This document shows positions 7,676-16,779 of a stretch of 64,000 nucleotides of DNA, one piece after another. This DNA comes from Bryocella elongata (GTDB lineage: Bacteria; Acidobacteriota; Terriglobia; Terriglobales; Acidobacteriaceae): assembly GCF_900108185.1 (NCBI RefSeq), contig NZ_FNVA01000001.1:806001-870000 (forward strand). The letters run 5' to 3'. The notes beneath the pieces are model-generated. The model ran no database searches. It was not told where the DNA came from and saw only the letters and a list, made by a program, of their open reading frames with translations. The translations under genes were made by a program, and so were the position numbers. Numbering within the stretch: the first letter of the stretch is position 1; the number at the start of each line of letters is the position of its first letter.

Positions 7676-9102
7676 GCTCCAACAGCTACGACGTCATCGT
7701 CGTGGGCGCCGGAGTCGCTGGTCTCTCTGCTGCAGAAGCGCTCTCGCGGGCTGGCGCCAGGGTCGCGGTCCTCGACCGCCGTCCCTACGTCGGTGGTCGT
7801 GCGTACTCGTACATGCACCCCACGCTGGGTGAAGTGGTCGACTCACAGCACGTCATCGTGGAGTGCTGCGCGAATGTCGTTGACCTCGCAAAGCGTTCGG
7901 GCGCGGACCAGCATCTTCGCTGGTTCGACCGCATACCGTTCCTCGAGCCGTCAAAGGAAGGCGCAGGTCCCCGGCTCAGCTACATCGGTTCGGGTGCCTT
8001 ACCCGCGCCTGCGCATGCGTCGTGGAGCTTTCTCACTGCGAAGATGCTCTCTGCGGGAGACAAGCTCGCGATCGCACAATCGTTGTTGAAGTTTCTGCGT
8101 AGCTATCCCCAGACGGACGAAGAGCCCTTCTCCGCGTGGATCGCCCGGGAGAACCCGTCCGATCAGGCGATCCGCCATTTCTGGCATCCTCTGGTCGTCG
8201 CAACCTTGAACGATTCCTTCGAGCGAAGCTCGACGAAGTATGCAGGGCAGGTCTTCCACGAGCTCTTCCTCAAGAGCTCCACGGGAAGCCGTCAAGGCGT
8301 GCCGACGATACCGCTCTCGGAGTTCTACGGATACTTCGCGCGGCTCGCGGAGCAGCAGGGAAGTGAGTTGCATCTCCGCGCCAGCGTCGATCGCATCGCT
8401 CAATTGCCGGACGCTTCGTGGCAGGTTACGTCCTCCACTGGCGAAGAGTTCACAGCGCCGAACCTGGTACTCGCGATTCCGTTTGAGCAGACTGCGAAGC
8501 TGCTGCGCACGCTGCCCGAAGCCGCTCCGCAACGCGCCAATATCCTTCCGCATCTCGAACACTTCGAGTACGGGCCCTATACAACGGTCCATCTCTGGTA
8601 CGACCGGCCCATCACCGAGCTTGAGCAGGCGGGTCTGCTCGACTCCTCGCTCGACTGGATGTTCAACAAGGCCGCGATCCGCGCCGGTGATCCGAGCCAT
8701 ACGAACGCCAGCGGTCACTACTATGAGCTTTCGATCGCAGCTTCGTTTGACGAGCTGCATCAATCCCGTGAGCAGATCCTAGCGGATACACTTGCGGAGC
8801 TTCCAAAATTCTTTCCTGGAGTGTTGCAAGCGAAGTTGCTCAAGTCCGGAGTATTGAAGGAGGCCAAGGCCACGTTCTCCGTGCTGCCGGGCCTGGATGC
8901 TCACAGGCCCAACGCTTCGGATCCTGGCGGCGGCGTGTTTCTCGCCGGCGACTGGACTCGCACAGGATGGCCGTCAACGATGGAAGGCGCCGCACGCAGC
9001 GGCCGCCTGGCCGCGGAGGCGATCGCAACGGCATGCGGAGCTCCCCGGAGCTTCCTTGCCCCGGAACTTCCTGCCTCCGGACTCATGCGCTGGATCCTCT
9101 AA
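7672..9102 (+). CDS. hpnE: Hydroxysqualene dehydroxylase HpnE
   Basis: A 476-residue FAD-dependent amine oxidase/phytoene desaturase-like enzyme. It reductively removes the hydroxyl of hydroxysqualene to give squalene. The N-terminal dinucleotide-binding motif VVGAGVAGLSAAEAL sits near residues 10-24, and the C-terminal FAD-contacting block GVFLAGDWTRTGWPSTMEGA with a downstream SGRLAAEAI helix closes the fold. It is the last gene in the overlapping ADH-hpnC-hpnD-hpnE series. No transcription terminator is obvious in the 174 bases that follow, so read-through into the DUF1800 gene is possible. Confidence 0.94.
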   Translation: MSSNSYDVIVVGAGVAGLSAAEALSRAGARVAVLDRRPYVGGRAYSYMHPTLGEVVDSQHVIVECCANVVDLAKRSGADQHLRWFDRIPFLEPSKEGAGPRLSYIGSGALPAPAHASWSFLTAKMLSAGDKLAIAQSLLKFLRSYPQTDEEPFSAWIARENPSDQAIRHFWHPLVVATLNDSFERSSTKYAGQVFHELFLKSSTGSRQGVPTIPLSEFYGYFARLAEQQGSELHLRASVDRIAQLPDASWQVTSSTGEEFTAPNLVLAIPFEQTAKLLRTLPEAAPQRANILPHLEHFEYGPYTTVHLWYDRPITELEQAGLLDSSLDWMFNKAAIRAGDPSHTNASGHYYELSIAASFDELHQSREQILADTLAELPKFFPGVLQAKLLKSGVLKEAKATFSVLPGLDAHRPNASDPGGGVFLAGDWTRTGWPSTMEGAARSGRLAAEAIATACGAPRSFLAPELPASGLMRWIL

Positions 9103-9276
9103 CGCACGAACGCGGAGTCTATCCCGTTGCGACACAATGTGTTCCGCAATGAGACGCTGACGGAAATAGTTCTAACCTCCCGCGACATTCCCCTCCGGAA
9201 TGGTTTGACTCCCATGTCACTACCGCCCCGCAGTCCGCGCTCTCCGCGAGGCTGACGGTGTGGGAGGCTCCGCGTC

Positions 9277-11457
9277 ATGCAGCAACTACCGCAGTCGCCC
9301 TCCGTCGCAGTCTGTCTCGTGCGTTGCGGCCTTCTTGCCACCGCCATCTTTGCCGGTACCCTCATCGGTTGCTCCAACTCGGTTAGTTCCGGCGGTACGG
9401 GAGGGGGAGGCACGCCATCCGTGCAGGTCGCGGTCACGGGCTCCTCGGCAGTACGCGTTGGCAGCACAGCCCAGTACGCGGCCGCTGTCACAGGCACGGC
9501 CAACACGTCCGTGACATGGGAGATCAACGGCCTCGTGGGCGGCAGCGCGGCTACAGGAACGATCTCAAACTCTGGACTCTACAGCGCTCCTGCAACACTC
9601 CCTGCAAACGCAACGCTCACTGTGACTGCGGTAAGCCAGGTGAGTGCCTCTGCTTCGGGAACGGAAAGCGTGGCATTGCAGAACCCGGTACCCATACTGA
9701 CAAGCGCCACCGCGTTGCAGGTGGGCAGCTCGCTGTCCTATGCCGTCGACGTCATCGGAACCAGCTTCGTACAAGGGGCCACCATCAACTACGGCTCCAC
9801 GGCGCAGTCCACAACCTTCGTCTCATCGACGGAACTGCAGGCAACAATTACGGTACCGTCCGGTACCACCAGCATCGGTCTCAGCGTGACGAACCCGAAT
9901 CCGGGTTCCAGCTCGTCTTCGACGGCCACGGTCAGCATCACCTTCTTTACGACGACAGCGACCACAGCGGCACGTCTGCTCGACCAGGCAACGTTTGGCC
10001 CCACCACGGCGGCGATCACGCAGGTCCAGCAGATGGGAGTCAGCGCGTGGATCCAGAACCAGTTTTCGCAGCCTACGACAACGCTCGCCGCGATCCCGAC
10101 CAACCCCTTGCCAACGCTTTGTTTCTCTTCAAACACGGCGTATTCATGTGCGGAGAGTGAGTGGTGGCAGGCGGTGATCACCGGCCCGGATCAACTTCGC
10201 CAGCGCGTGGCATTTGCGTTATCGGAGATGTTCGTCATCTCCACGCAGACCGTGCCTGGCCAGACGATTCCTGCGTATCACAACATGCTCGCGAACGACG
10301 CCTTTACCAACTTCGCGACGATCATGCATGACGTCTCTGTATCTCCCGGCATGGGCGATTACCTCAACATGTTGAACAGCGCCAAGCCTGCGACAGGGCA
10401 GATTGCGAACGAAAACTACGCTCGCGAGAACATGCAGCTGTTCACCATTGGCTTGGATCTGCTGAATCAGGATGGTTCCCTGCAATTAGACGGCTCTGGA
10501 AACCCGATTCCCGCCTATACCCAGGCACAGGTGCAAGCGTTTGCTCGTGCGTATACCGGTTGGACCTACGGCAACGCGGCCGGAACCACACTTACCAAGT
10601 TTCCGAACTCGACCGCCGACTGGGTCGATCCGATGCAGCCTGTCGACAGCGCACATGACACCACCTCCAAGACGCTGCTGAACAGTACGGTGCTCCCCGC
10701 GGGCCAGACCACAACGCAGGACCTCGCCGGCGCATTGGGCAATCTCTTCAACCATCCCAATGCAGGTCCGTTCGTCTGCAAGCAGCTCATCCAGCATCTC
10801 GTCACGAGCACGCCAAGTCCCGCTTACGTCTCTCGTGTCGCTGCGGTCTTCGCCAATAACGGAAGCGGAGTCCGCGGCGACATGCAAGCGGTCATCACTG
10901 CGATCCTGACAGACCAGGAAGCCCGCGCCGGAGACACCAATGCGAGCTTCGATGGTGGCCACTTCCGCGAGCCCATTCTCTTCATCACCGCCATGATGCG
11001 GGCATTCAACTTTTCAAACACTTCAACGACTGGGTCCTGGGTCTCGCTCTCCACGTATTCGAACAATCTCAACGAGCGGCCCTATCGTGCGAACTCGGTC
11101 TTCAACTTCTTCCCTCCGGACTACGTGATCCCGGCAACGACGATCAACGCGCCCGAGTTTGGAATCGAAAACACAGCCACCGCCACGCTGCAGGAGTCTC
11201 TCGCGGACTCCATCGTGAACAACAAGATCTCCGCCTTTACGGTGGATCTCTCCAACACCAGTTCGTGGGGTGTGCTTGCGGCGAATCCAACGAACCTCGT
11301 CACCGCACTCAATACTCTTCTCATGCACTCGCAGATGCCGTCGGCGATGCAAACGGCCATCGTCAACACCATCACACCGCTCACCTCGAACGCGCAGCGG
11401 GTACGCATTGCGATCTTCCTGATTGTCACCAGCCCGCAGTACAAGATCATCCACTAA
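9277..11457 (+). CDS. DUF1800 lipoprotein with Ig-like N-terminus
   Basis: A 726-residue exported protein. Residues 1-32 form a lipoprotein signal ending in the lipobox LIGC (Cys32), followed by a Ser/Gly-rich linker. An Ig-like beta-sandwich (about 46-130) and an IPT/TIG-like domain (about 130-225) precede the large helical DUF1800 domain. That domain has the marks of the family: AARLLDQATFGPT near its start, RQRVAFALSEMFVIS, and NENYARENMQLFTIGLDLL. The function of DUF1800 proteins is unknown. They are nearly always paired with a DUF1501 protein, as here 10 bases downstream, so the two probably act together at the cell envelope. The start ATG has weak ribosome-binding sequence but the signal peptide fits it. 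Confidence 0.9.
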   Translation: MQQLPQSPSVAVCLVRCGLLATAIFAGTLIGCSNSVSSGGTGGGGTPSVQVAVTGSSAVRVGSTAQYAAAVTGTANTSVTWEINGLVGGSAATGTISNSGLYSAPATLPANATLTVTAVSQVSASASGTESVALQNPVPILTSATALQVGSSLSYAVDVIGTSFVQGATINYGSTAQSTTFVSSTELQATITVPSGTTSIGLSVTNPNPGSSSSSTATVSITFFTTTATTAARLLDQATFGPTTAAITQVQQMGVSAWIQNQFSQPTTTLAAIPTNPLPTLCFSSNTAYSCAESEWWQAVITGPDQLRQRVAFALSEMFVISTQTVPGQTIPAYHNMLANDAFTNFATIMHDVSVSPGMGDYLNMLNSAKPATGQIANENYARENMQLFTIGLDLLNQDGSLQLDGSGNPIPAYTQAQVQAFARAYTGWTYGNAAGTTLTKFPNSTADWVDPMQPVDSAHDTTSKTLLNSTVLPAGQTTTQDLAGALGNLFNHPNAGPFVCKQLIQHLVTSTPSPAYVSRVAAVFANNGSGVRGDMQAVITAILTDQEARAGDTNASFDGGHFREPILFITAMMRAFNFSNTSTTGSWVSLSTYSNNLNERPYRANSVFNFFPPDYVIPATTINAPEFGIENTATATLQESLADSIVNNKISAFTVDLSNTSSWGVLAANPTNLVTALNTLLMHSQMPSAMQTAIVNTITPLTSNAQRVRIAIFLIVTSPQYKIIH

Positions 11458-11467
11458 GGGGCCCACC

Positions 11468-12805
11468 ATGTACGTTCGTCGTCGCGGATTTATCAAGTAC
11501 GCTTCGCTGGCAGCCGCCGGCAGCATCGCGGGTCTTCGTCCATTCGGTGCGCTCAATGCGCTCGCGCAGACCGCAGGCGATTACAAGGCGCTGGTCTGTG
11601 TCTTCATGTTCGGCGGCAATGACGCCAACAACATGATCATCCCGTTCGACACTTCGGGTTACACCAACTACTCCAACGTTCGCGCCGGGTTGGCGCTTGC
11701 GCAGAACACGTTGCTCCCGTTGACGCCTCTGCCGAACTTCGCGCTGCACCCAAGCTTGCCGGACGTGCAGTCGCTGTTCAACTCGGGGAATATCGCGCTG
11801 GTGGCGAACGTGGGTACACTCGTGCAGCCCACGACGCGCACTCAGTACCTCGCGGGCAGCACGGTGCCACAGAACCTCTTCTCGCACCCGGACCAGCAGG
11901 AAGAGTGGCAGAACGCGTCGCAGGATAGTTCGGCGCCTACCGGTTGGGCTGGCCGCATCTCGGATGTGCTGAACGGCAGCTACAACGCATCGGCATCGGT
12001 TCCGATGATTACTTCGGTCGATGGTGACACGCTCTTCTGCAATGGCATCGCGACCACACCGGTCTCTGTGTCTGCAGGGAACCTTGGCAATGCAGCCTGT
12101 TCGGAGGGCGCAGCCTGCGCCGCGCGCCTCTCGACCGCGCAATCGCTCATCACGATGAGCACCGGTGTCTCGCTGGTCACGCAGGATCAGGGCATCGCTT
12201 CGAACGCCTATAAATACTCATCGATCCTGACAGCTGCGACGCAGTCAGTCACGCCGTTGAAGACCGTATTTCCCACCGGTAGCCCACTCGCGGCGCAGCT
12301 GCAACAGATCGCGCAGATCATCCAGGTCAGAGCCGCGCTCGGCGTACAGCGCCAGATCTTCTTCGCGGGCGTTGGCAACTTCGACACGCACTCTGATCAG
12401 CTGACGCTCCAGGCGAGCCTTCTCACGGAGCTCAGTGGAGCACTCGCCGCCTTCAACGCAGCGACCATCGAGATGGGCGTGCAGAGCAACGTCACCACCT
12501 TCACCATGAGCGATTTCGCTCGCACCTTCCAGCCGAACTCGAACTCCGGCAGCGACCACGCCTGGGGTTCGCATCACATCGTCATGGGCGGAGCAGTGAA
12601 GGGCGGCCAGATGTACGGCACCTGGCCGACGCTCGCGCTCGGTGGCCCGGACGACTCAGGCTCGAACGGCCGCTGGGTACCATCGTCGGCGAGCATTCAG
12701 TATGCTGCTACACTGGCCGAGTGGTTTGGGGTACCCCAGTCTGCACTGGCAACGGTCTTCCCGAACATCGCGAACTTCAAGTCGAACAACATGGGTTTTA
12801 TCTAA
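11468..12805 (+). CDS. DUF1501 protein with Tat signal
   Basis: A 445-residue protein. The start at 11468 places a twin-arginine signal at the N-terminus (RRRGFIKYASLAAAGSIAG, ending near ALAQ), showing export in folded form. The body belongs to the DUF1501 family, which has an alkaline-phosphatase/sulfatase-like fold: the first strand with VCVFMFGGNDANNM, a later NFDTHSDQ segment and the C-terminal DHAWGSHHIVMGGAV block with Asp and His residues suited to bind metal. Members are uncharacterised hydrolase-like proteins found beside DUF1800 genes. The 10-base gap to the upstream DUF1800 gene supports one operon. The enzymatic reaction is not known. Confidence 0.9.
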   Translation: MYVRRRGFIKYASLAAAGSIAGLRPFGALNALAQTAGDYKALVCVFMFGGNDANNMIIPFDTSGYTNYSNVRAGLALAQNTLLPLTPLPNFALHPSLPDVQSLFNSGNIALVANVGTLVQPTTRTQYLAGSTVPQNLFSHPDQQEEWQNASQDSSAPTGWAGRISDVLNGSYNASASVPMITSVDGDTLFCNGIATTPVSVSAGNLGNAACSEGAACAARLSTAQSLITMSTGVSLVTQDQGIASNAYKYSSILTAATQSVTPLKTVFPTGSPLAAQLQQIAQIIQVRAALGVQRQIFFAGVGNFDTHSDQLTLQASLLTELSGALAAFNAATIEMGVQSNVTTFTMSDFARTFQPNSNSGSDHAWGSHHIVMGGAVKGGQMYGTWPTLALGGPDDSGSNGRWVPSSASIQYAATLAEWFGVPQSALATVFPNIANFKSNNMGFI

Positions 12806-12827
12806 CCCGTAGCCTTGGGACTGCGTT

Positions 12828-13238
12828 CTAGCGCGACAGCAGGAAGACGCCCAGCGCCACAAACGCCGTCGCCATCCAGCGACGCTTGTCCACACGTTCG
12901 CGCAGGAAGAACTTCGCCGCAATCGCGTTGCCGATGTAGGTCAGCGCGGCGATGGCTGGTCCCGCGAGCGAGAGGTTCGCGAGACTCAGCGCGGCGAGCA
13001 TGGTGAAGAAGTTCAGCGCCATGCAGAGCGCTCCGGTGACGAAGCGAAGGTTGGTGAGCACAGCAGCAATCGCGCCACCGAGCCCCTTGACCGCGCGAAT
13101 GTCATCGAGGTCGCCGAGCTGCTGCATGCCTGCCGCGATCATGACCTCACCCACCACGGCAAGCGCCGCAACGAGCAGGATTGCCGTCCACGCCTGCAGG
13201 CTACCGGCCGGTGCGAGCTGAATCAGGAGCGTCTTCAT
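12828..13238 (-). CDS. Small DMT/EamA-type membrane protein (subunit B)
   Basis: A 136-residue protein with about four transmembrane helices, resembling half-size drug/metabolite transporter proteins (EmrE, ArnE/ArnF). The start at 13238 (MKTLLIQLAP) is chosen because it overlaps the stop of the upstream sister gene (ATGA) and yields a compact four-helix protein; an open frame continues upstream but is Arg-rich and overlaps that gene. Conserved features are the final helices with GPAIAALTYIGNAIAAKFFLRE and the C-terminal RRWMATAFVALGVFLL. It probably heterodimerises with the 13235-13663 product. The substrate is unknown; position near hpnJ raises the idea of lipid translocation. Confidence 0.82.
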   Translation of the reverse strand: MKTLLIQLAPAGSLQAWTAILLVAALAVVGEVMIAAGMQQLGDLDDIRAVKGLGGAIAAVLTNLRFVTGALCMALNFFTMLAALSLANLSLAGPAIAALTYIGNAIAAKFFLRERVDKRRWMATAFVALGVFLLSR

Positions 13239-13663
13239 CGCCCAGCTCCTGCATCCATCCGATCGAGTTCCGGATGCTCTGTCCGCGAAGGCCCACCCGC
13301 GACGAAGCCTACGGCGCAGACGATGAGGCCAATCCCAGCCCAGCGCGACCACGACAGTTGCTCATGCAGCCAGTACCGGCCCAGCAGGGCGATCACGACG
13401 TAGCCGAATGCCGTCGCAGGCATCACAAACGTAAGATCCGCCCAGCTCAACGCGGTCGTATAGCTGGCAAAAAAGCCAATCAAAAGCACGATACCGAGGT
13501 CGACGTAAACATTGAACAGAGCGTGCCACAGCAGGCCGAGATGATGGACATCGACCGGCCCCACCTGCGCCATGCCACGGGCAAGCAGGGAATCGCCCAC
13601 GGAGGCCGTGAGCATGATGGCGATGAGGATGGCGTACTGCGAGGGCTTTAGTGCGTGCTTCAT
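13235..13663 (-). CDS. Small DMT/EamA-type membrane protein (subunit A)
   Basis: A 142-residue protein with about four predicted transmembrane helices, of the half-size drug/metabolite transporter type. Helix 3-4 features include ALSWADLTFVMPATAFGYVVIALLGRYWL followed by EQLSWSRWAGIGLIV, a pattern shared with EmrE/ArnE-like proteins, where a conserved glutamate follows the third helix. The tail (GPSRTEHPELDRMDAGAGR) is hydrophilic. It overlaps the second half-size gene by 4 bases, implying an obligate heteromer. The pair lies downstream of hpnJ on the same strand but a terminator-like hairpin at 13718-13743 lies between, so they may have their own promoter. Confidence 0.82.
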   Translation of the reverse strand: MKHALKPSQYAILIAIMLTASVGDSLLARGMAQVGPVDVHHLGLLWHALFNVYVDLGIVLLIGFFASYTTALSWADLTFVMPATAFGYVVIALLGRYWLHEQLSWSRWAGIGLIVCAVGFVAGGPSRTEHPELDRMDAGAGR

Positions 13664-13710
13664 TGCTCTTACTAGGTTAGATGAATGCGGTGTGTGAACG
13701 TCGCACGGGG

Positions 13711-13744
13711 CAAAGCAAAACGGCCAGCCGAGGCTGACCGTTTA
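13711..13744 (-). terminator. Rho-independent terminator after hpnJ
   Basis: On the minus strand, 23 bases past the hpnJ stop, an imperfect stem (AACGGTCAGCC / GGCTGGCCGTT with a TCGG-type loop) is followed by TTTTGCTTT. Stem and U-tract are in the right orientation to end hpnJ transcription. Confidence 0.75.
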
Positions 13745-13766
13745 CCGAGCGTCGAGCATCGAACGC

Positions 13767-15245
13767 TTACGCGTTCATGCTCACCGATTCCTGAGCCTTG
13801 AGTGCCTTTTCTTCGGCCTTGGCGCGGGCAGCCTTGTTGCGCTGTGCACGAAGCTTCATGAAGCTCTTTGCCTCGACGTAGAGACGCGGCACGTCGCGGT
13901 TGACGATTGCCTTCCAGACCACGCGGAACGCAGCCTTGGGGCGGAAGTAGTACTCGTCGTAGAAGCGGTGGACCTGCTCCATCACGTACTCGGTCGGAAG
14001 CCCCGGGTACTCGATGTGCGCCATCTGGTGACCGCCGCTGTCCTGCATGTTCTCGTTGGTGATGAAGCCACCCTTCTTCGCGAAGTCGTAGAACTCCGTG
14101 CCGGGGTAAGCATGCGCCACCGAAACCTGAATGGTCTCGCAGTCCAGGGTCTTGGCGAAGTTGATCGTGTTGCGGATCGACTCCTTCGTCTCGCCGGGCA
14201 GGCCGAGGATGAAGTCAGCGTGGATGACGAGGCCGAGGTCGTGGCAGTTCTTCACGAACTCGCGCGCCTTCTCAACCGTGGCGCCCTTCTTGATGTTCTT
14301 CAGGATCTGCGGATCGCCAGACTCGAAGCCGACGATCAGCAGCCGGCAGCCGGCTTCCTTCATCGCCTTCAGGGTCTCGTAGCTGGTGGTCACGCGCGAG
14401 GTGCAGCTCCACGTCAGGCCAAGCGGCTTCAGCTTCTCGCAAAGCTCGATTGTGCGGGCCGACTGGATGTTGAACGTGTCGTCATCGAAGAAGAACTCCT
14501 TCACATGCGGGAAGTTCTCCTTCGCCCACTTCATCTCCGCTGCCACGTCATCGGTGGAGCGCTTGCGCCACGCATGGCCCGAGAGGGTCTGCGGCCACAG
14601 GCAGAAGGTGCACTGCGCCGGGCAGCCGCGTGTGGAGTACAGCGAGATGTAAGGGTGCAGCAGGAAGGGCACGTTGTAGCGCGTCACGTCCATGTCGCGC
14701 TTGTAGATCTTGGTCGCCCAGGGCATCGCGTCCAGGTCCTCGACCTGAGGACGGTCGGGGTTGTGCTGGATGACGCCGTTCGCGTCCTTGTAGCTGAGGC
14801 CGAGAATCTCGTTGATTGGCTTGCCGTTGGCGTATTCCACTACGGTGAAGTCGAACTCGCGGCGGCAGATGAAGTCGATCACCTCGCACTCATTCAGAGC
14901 GCGATCCGGGTCGGTCGTCACCGGTGGTCCAACGAAACAGATCTTGATCTTCGGGTTCGCAGCCTTAATGGCGCGCGCGAGACCGTGATCGCCCGACCAG
15001 CCTACCGTCGAGGTGAAGAGCACCAGGAACTCATAGTCCTTGGCGATCTGAATGGTCTCGTCGGCCGAAATGTGGTGTGGCGGCGCGTCGAGGAGCCGAG
15101 ACCCTTCCAGCATGCCCGCGGGGTAGGCAAGCCACACCGGGTACCAGTAGGACTCGATCTCGCGGGTGGCAGGCCAGCGGGAGCTGGCGCCGCCATCGAA
15201 ATTCTCAAAGGACGGGGGGTTCAGGAGCAGGGTCTTCAGCGGCAT
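13767..15245 (-). CDS. hpnJ: Hopanoid radical SAM protein HpnJ
   Basis: A 492-residue B12-binding-type radical SAM protein. The start at 15245 is preferred: ATG with GGAG seven bases upstream, whereas the longer frame begins at a GTG (15266) lacking a site. The N-terminal 190 residues form the cobalamin-binding-like domain (LLLNPPSFE, FVGPPVTTDPDRAL). The radical SAM cluster motif is CPAQCTFC with Cys208, Cys212 and Cys215, followed by LWPQTLSG. These features and the start SRWPATREIESYWYPVWLAYPAG match HpnJ, reported to convert glucosaminyl-bacteriohopanetetrol to its cyclitol ether in composite hopanoid synthesis. The partners HpnH, HpnG, HpnI and HpnK are not in this window. The gene is followed by a terminator and lies 3.5 kb from hpnCDE. 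Confidence 0.92.
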   Translation of the reverse strand: MPLKTLLLNPPSFENFDGGASSRWPATREIESYWYPVWLAYPAGMLEGSRLLDAPPHHISADETIQIAKDYEFLVLFTSTVGWSGDHGLARAIKAANPKIKICFVGPPVTTDPDRALNECEVIDFICRREFDFTVVEYANGKPINEILGLSYKDANGVIQHNPDRPQVEDLDAMPWATKIYKRDMDVTRYNVPFLLHPYISLYSTRGCPAQCTFCLWPQTLSGHAWRKRSTDDVAAEMKWAKENFPHVKEFFFDDDTFNIQSARTIELCEKLKPLGLTWSCTSRVTTSYETLKAMKEAGCRLLIVGFESGDPQILKNIKKGATVEKAREFVKNCHDLGLVIHADFILGLPGETKESIRNTINFAKTLDCETIQVSVAHAYPGTEFYDFAKKGGFITNENMQDSGGHQMAHIEYPGLPTEYVMEQVHRFYDEYYFRPKAAFRVVWKAIVNRDVPRLYVEAKSFMKLRAQRNKAARAKAEEKALKAQESVSMNA

Positions 15246-15342
15246 ATCAGTCTCCGATTTTAGCACCTGGGCAGGGGTTCCGAGCGGTTTCCGGGTGCCT
15301 CAGGCAGCATCCGCGCTGGTGCAGAAAAAGCTTCTGACGAAC

Positions 15343-15362
15343 CCGCCGGGAGGTCCCGGCGG
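15343..15362. repeat. GC-rich palindrome shared with 21536-21553
   Basis: A 9-base inverted repeat (CCGCCGGGA / TCCCGGCGG) around a 2-base centre directly abuts the stop codon of the TolC-like gene. On the minus strand the 18 bases ACCGCCGGGACCTCCCGG are identical to 21536-21553. As a hairpin it could protect the 3' end of the mRNA or act as a weak terminator; a CTTTTTC tract follows about 11 bases further along the minus strand. Confidence 0.7.
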
Positions 15363-16736
15363 TTACTTGTGACCAACGGTCGCGGAGATACCCGTTCCCG
15401 CCGGCGAGGTGCCCTGCAGCCAGTTGTCCAGCTGCCGGGTCTGGCGCATCAGGTTCACCTTGGACTGGTCGAGCGTGCCCTTGGCTGTGAGGTAGTCCAA
15501 CCGCCGTTGTTGCAGGTCAATACGCGCGGTTTGTTCATCCTTCGGATTGAGTAGCGGGGCTTGCGGGTTCGTTGCATCCGGCGGGGCGTTGAGCTGGATC
15601 ATGATCGCCTTCAGCTGCTCCTCGGCGAGGTCTTGCGAGTCCTGCGAGACCCGCGCGGAAGCTTCGAGCTCCGATAGCGAATGCTGCAGTTTCGCCCGGC
15701 CTTCGAGAAACTGGTTGCGTTGGTCTTCTGCCTGGAAGCGCGCGCTGACGGCCTCCGCGGCCGACTCGTGTGCCCTGGCCTCATGGCCGCGGTCGTACAA
15801 CGGAATCATGATCTGGATGCCCACCGACGCCGCGTTGTCGGAGTGCTGCGTCTGGAATGCGGGATAGTAGAACGCGTAGTTTGTGTGCGTGGTACTGATG
15901 CGGCTGTAGTTAGCGCCGAAGCTCAGCTGCGGACGGAAGCGATACCGCGAGTCTCCGAAAGCCTTCTCCTGCTTCGAAAGCGCATTCGCAAAGGCCGCGC
16001 GGACTCCGTAGCTGTCTGGCTGGGTGTTGAGCGGTCCACCCAATTGCGTCACGTCGGGGATCGGGGGGATGGAGTCCGCAACCGTGACCAGCTTGTTTCC
16101 GGGCATGCCGATGAGGCGTCCCAGGTGGTCGGCCTGGGCCGCTATATCGTCCTCGATCTGGAGCTCGGCAAAGCGCGTCTGATCCAGCTTCAGGCGGGCC
16201 TTGAGCAGGTCCACCCGAGCGTCCTGACCGGCATCGATGCGCTGCTGAACGATGCTTACCAGCCGTCCCGAAGCCGCATGTTCGTCGCGCAGGGCCGCGG
16301 CCTTCTCCTCATCGTTGTGCAATGCAAGATAGGTTGCGACGACGTCCTCAATCACCTTCTCGCGGGTCTCCTGCAGCGAGAGCCGGGCGGATTCGACGGA
16401 TGCCGCAGCGGCTCTCACGAAGTCCTTCTGGGAGAAGTTGAAGAGCAGCGACGAACTCGACAGCTGGAACACGGTCGGCACGCTCAGCGGAACTCCGGTG
16501 GAGGTTCCATAGCCACCACTGGCGCTGGCGGTTGGCACATAGGCGTCGTGCGCCTCCGAAAAGGCGGCCTGCGCTCGCTTCACATCGGCTTGCGCCGCAA
16601 GCACCTTGGGATCGTTGCGCAGGGCGAGGTCCACCGCGGAGCTCAGGGAGAGCTGCGCGTGCGCCCGCCCGGTGGTGCAGAGCACCACGATTGCTACCAT
16701 CGTCCATCGCGCCGACAACCGAATCCGTCCCATCAT
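15363..16736 (-). CDS. TolC-family outer-membrane channel protein
   Basis: A 457-residue protein of the outer-membrane efflux family. I start it at 16736 (MMGRIRL...), giving a normal signal peptide (WTMVAIVVLCTTGRAHAQ) and no overlap with the upstream gene; the frame open to 16868 would run inside that gene and is Arg-rich. The mature protein begins LSLSSAVDLALRNDPKVLAAQADVKRAQA, the usual start of TolC repeats, and contains two long helical hairpins (around QETREKVIEDVVATYLAL and later QFLEGRAKLQHSLSELEASARV). It would form a trimeric beta-barrel with periplasmic tunnel. It is last in a minus-strand operon with a TPR protein and an HlyD adaptor, and would supply the outer-membrane exit. Confidence 0.9.
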   Translation of the reverse strand: MMGRIRLSARWTMVAIVVLCTTGRAHAQLSLSSAVDLALRNDPKVLAAQADVKRAQAAFSEAHDAYVPTASASGGYGTSTGVPLSVPTVFQLSSSSLLFNFSQKDFVRAAAASVESARLSLQETREKVIEDVVATYLALHNDEEKAAALRDEHAASGRLVSIVQQRIDAGQDARVDLLKARLKLDQTRFAELQIEDDIAAQADHLGRLIGMPGNKLVTVADSIPPIPDVTQLGGPLNTQPDSYGVRAAFANALSKQEKAFGDSRYRFRPQLSFGANYSRISTTHTNYAFYYPAFQTQHSDNAASVGIQIMIPLYDRGHEARAHESAAEAVSARFQAEDQRNQFLEGRAKLQHSLSELEASARVSQDSQDLAEEQLKAIMIQLNAPPDATNPQAPLLNPKDEQTARIDLQQRRLDYLTAKGTLDQSKVNLMRQTRQLDNWLQGTSPAGTGISATVGHK

Positions 16737-16779
16737 CCTCTGATGCCTTCCGGAAACTGCCCGGGAGGTCTGTTCCAAT

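Noticed and set aside
13968..15263. 431-codon plus-strand frame over hpnJ
   Set aside because: Shadow of hpnJ, which has intact radical SAM motifs on the other strand.
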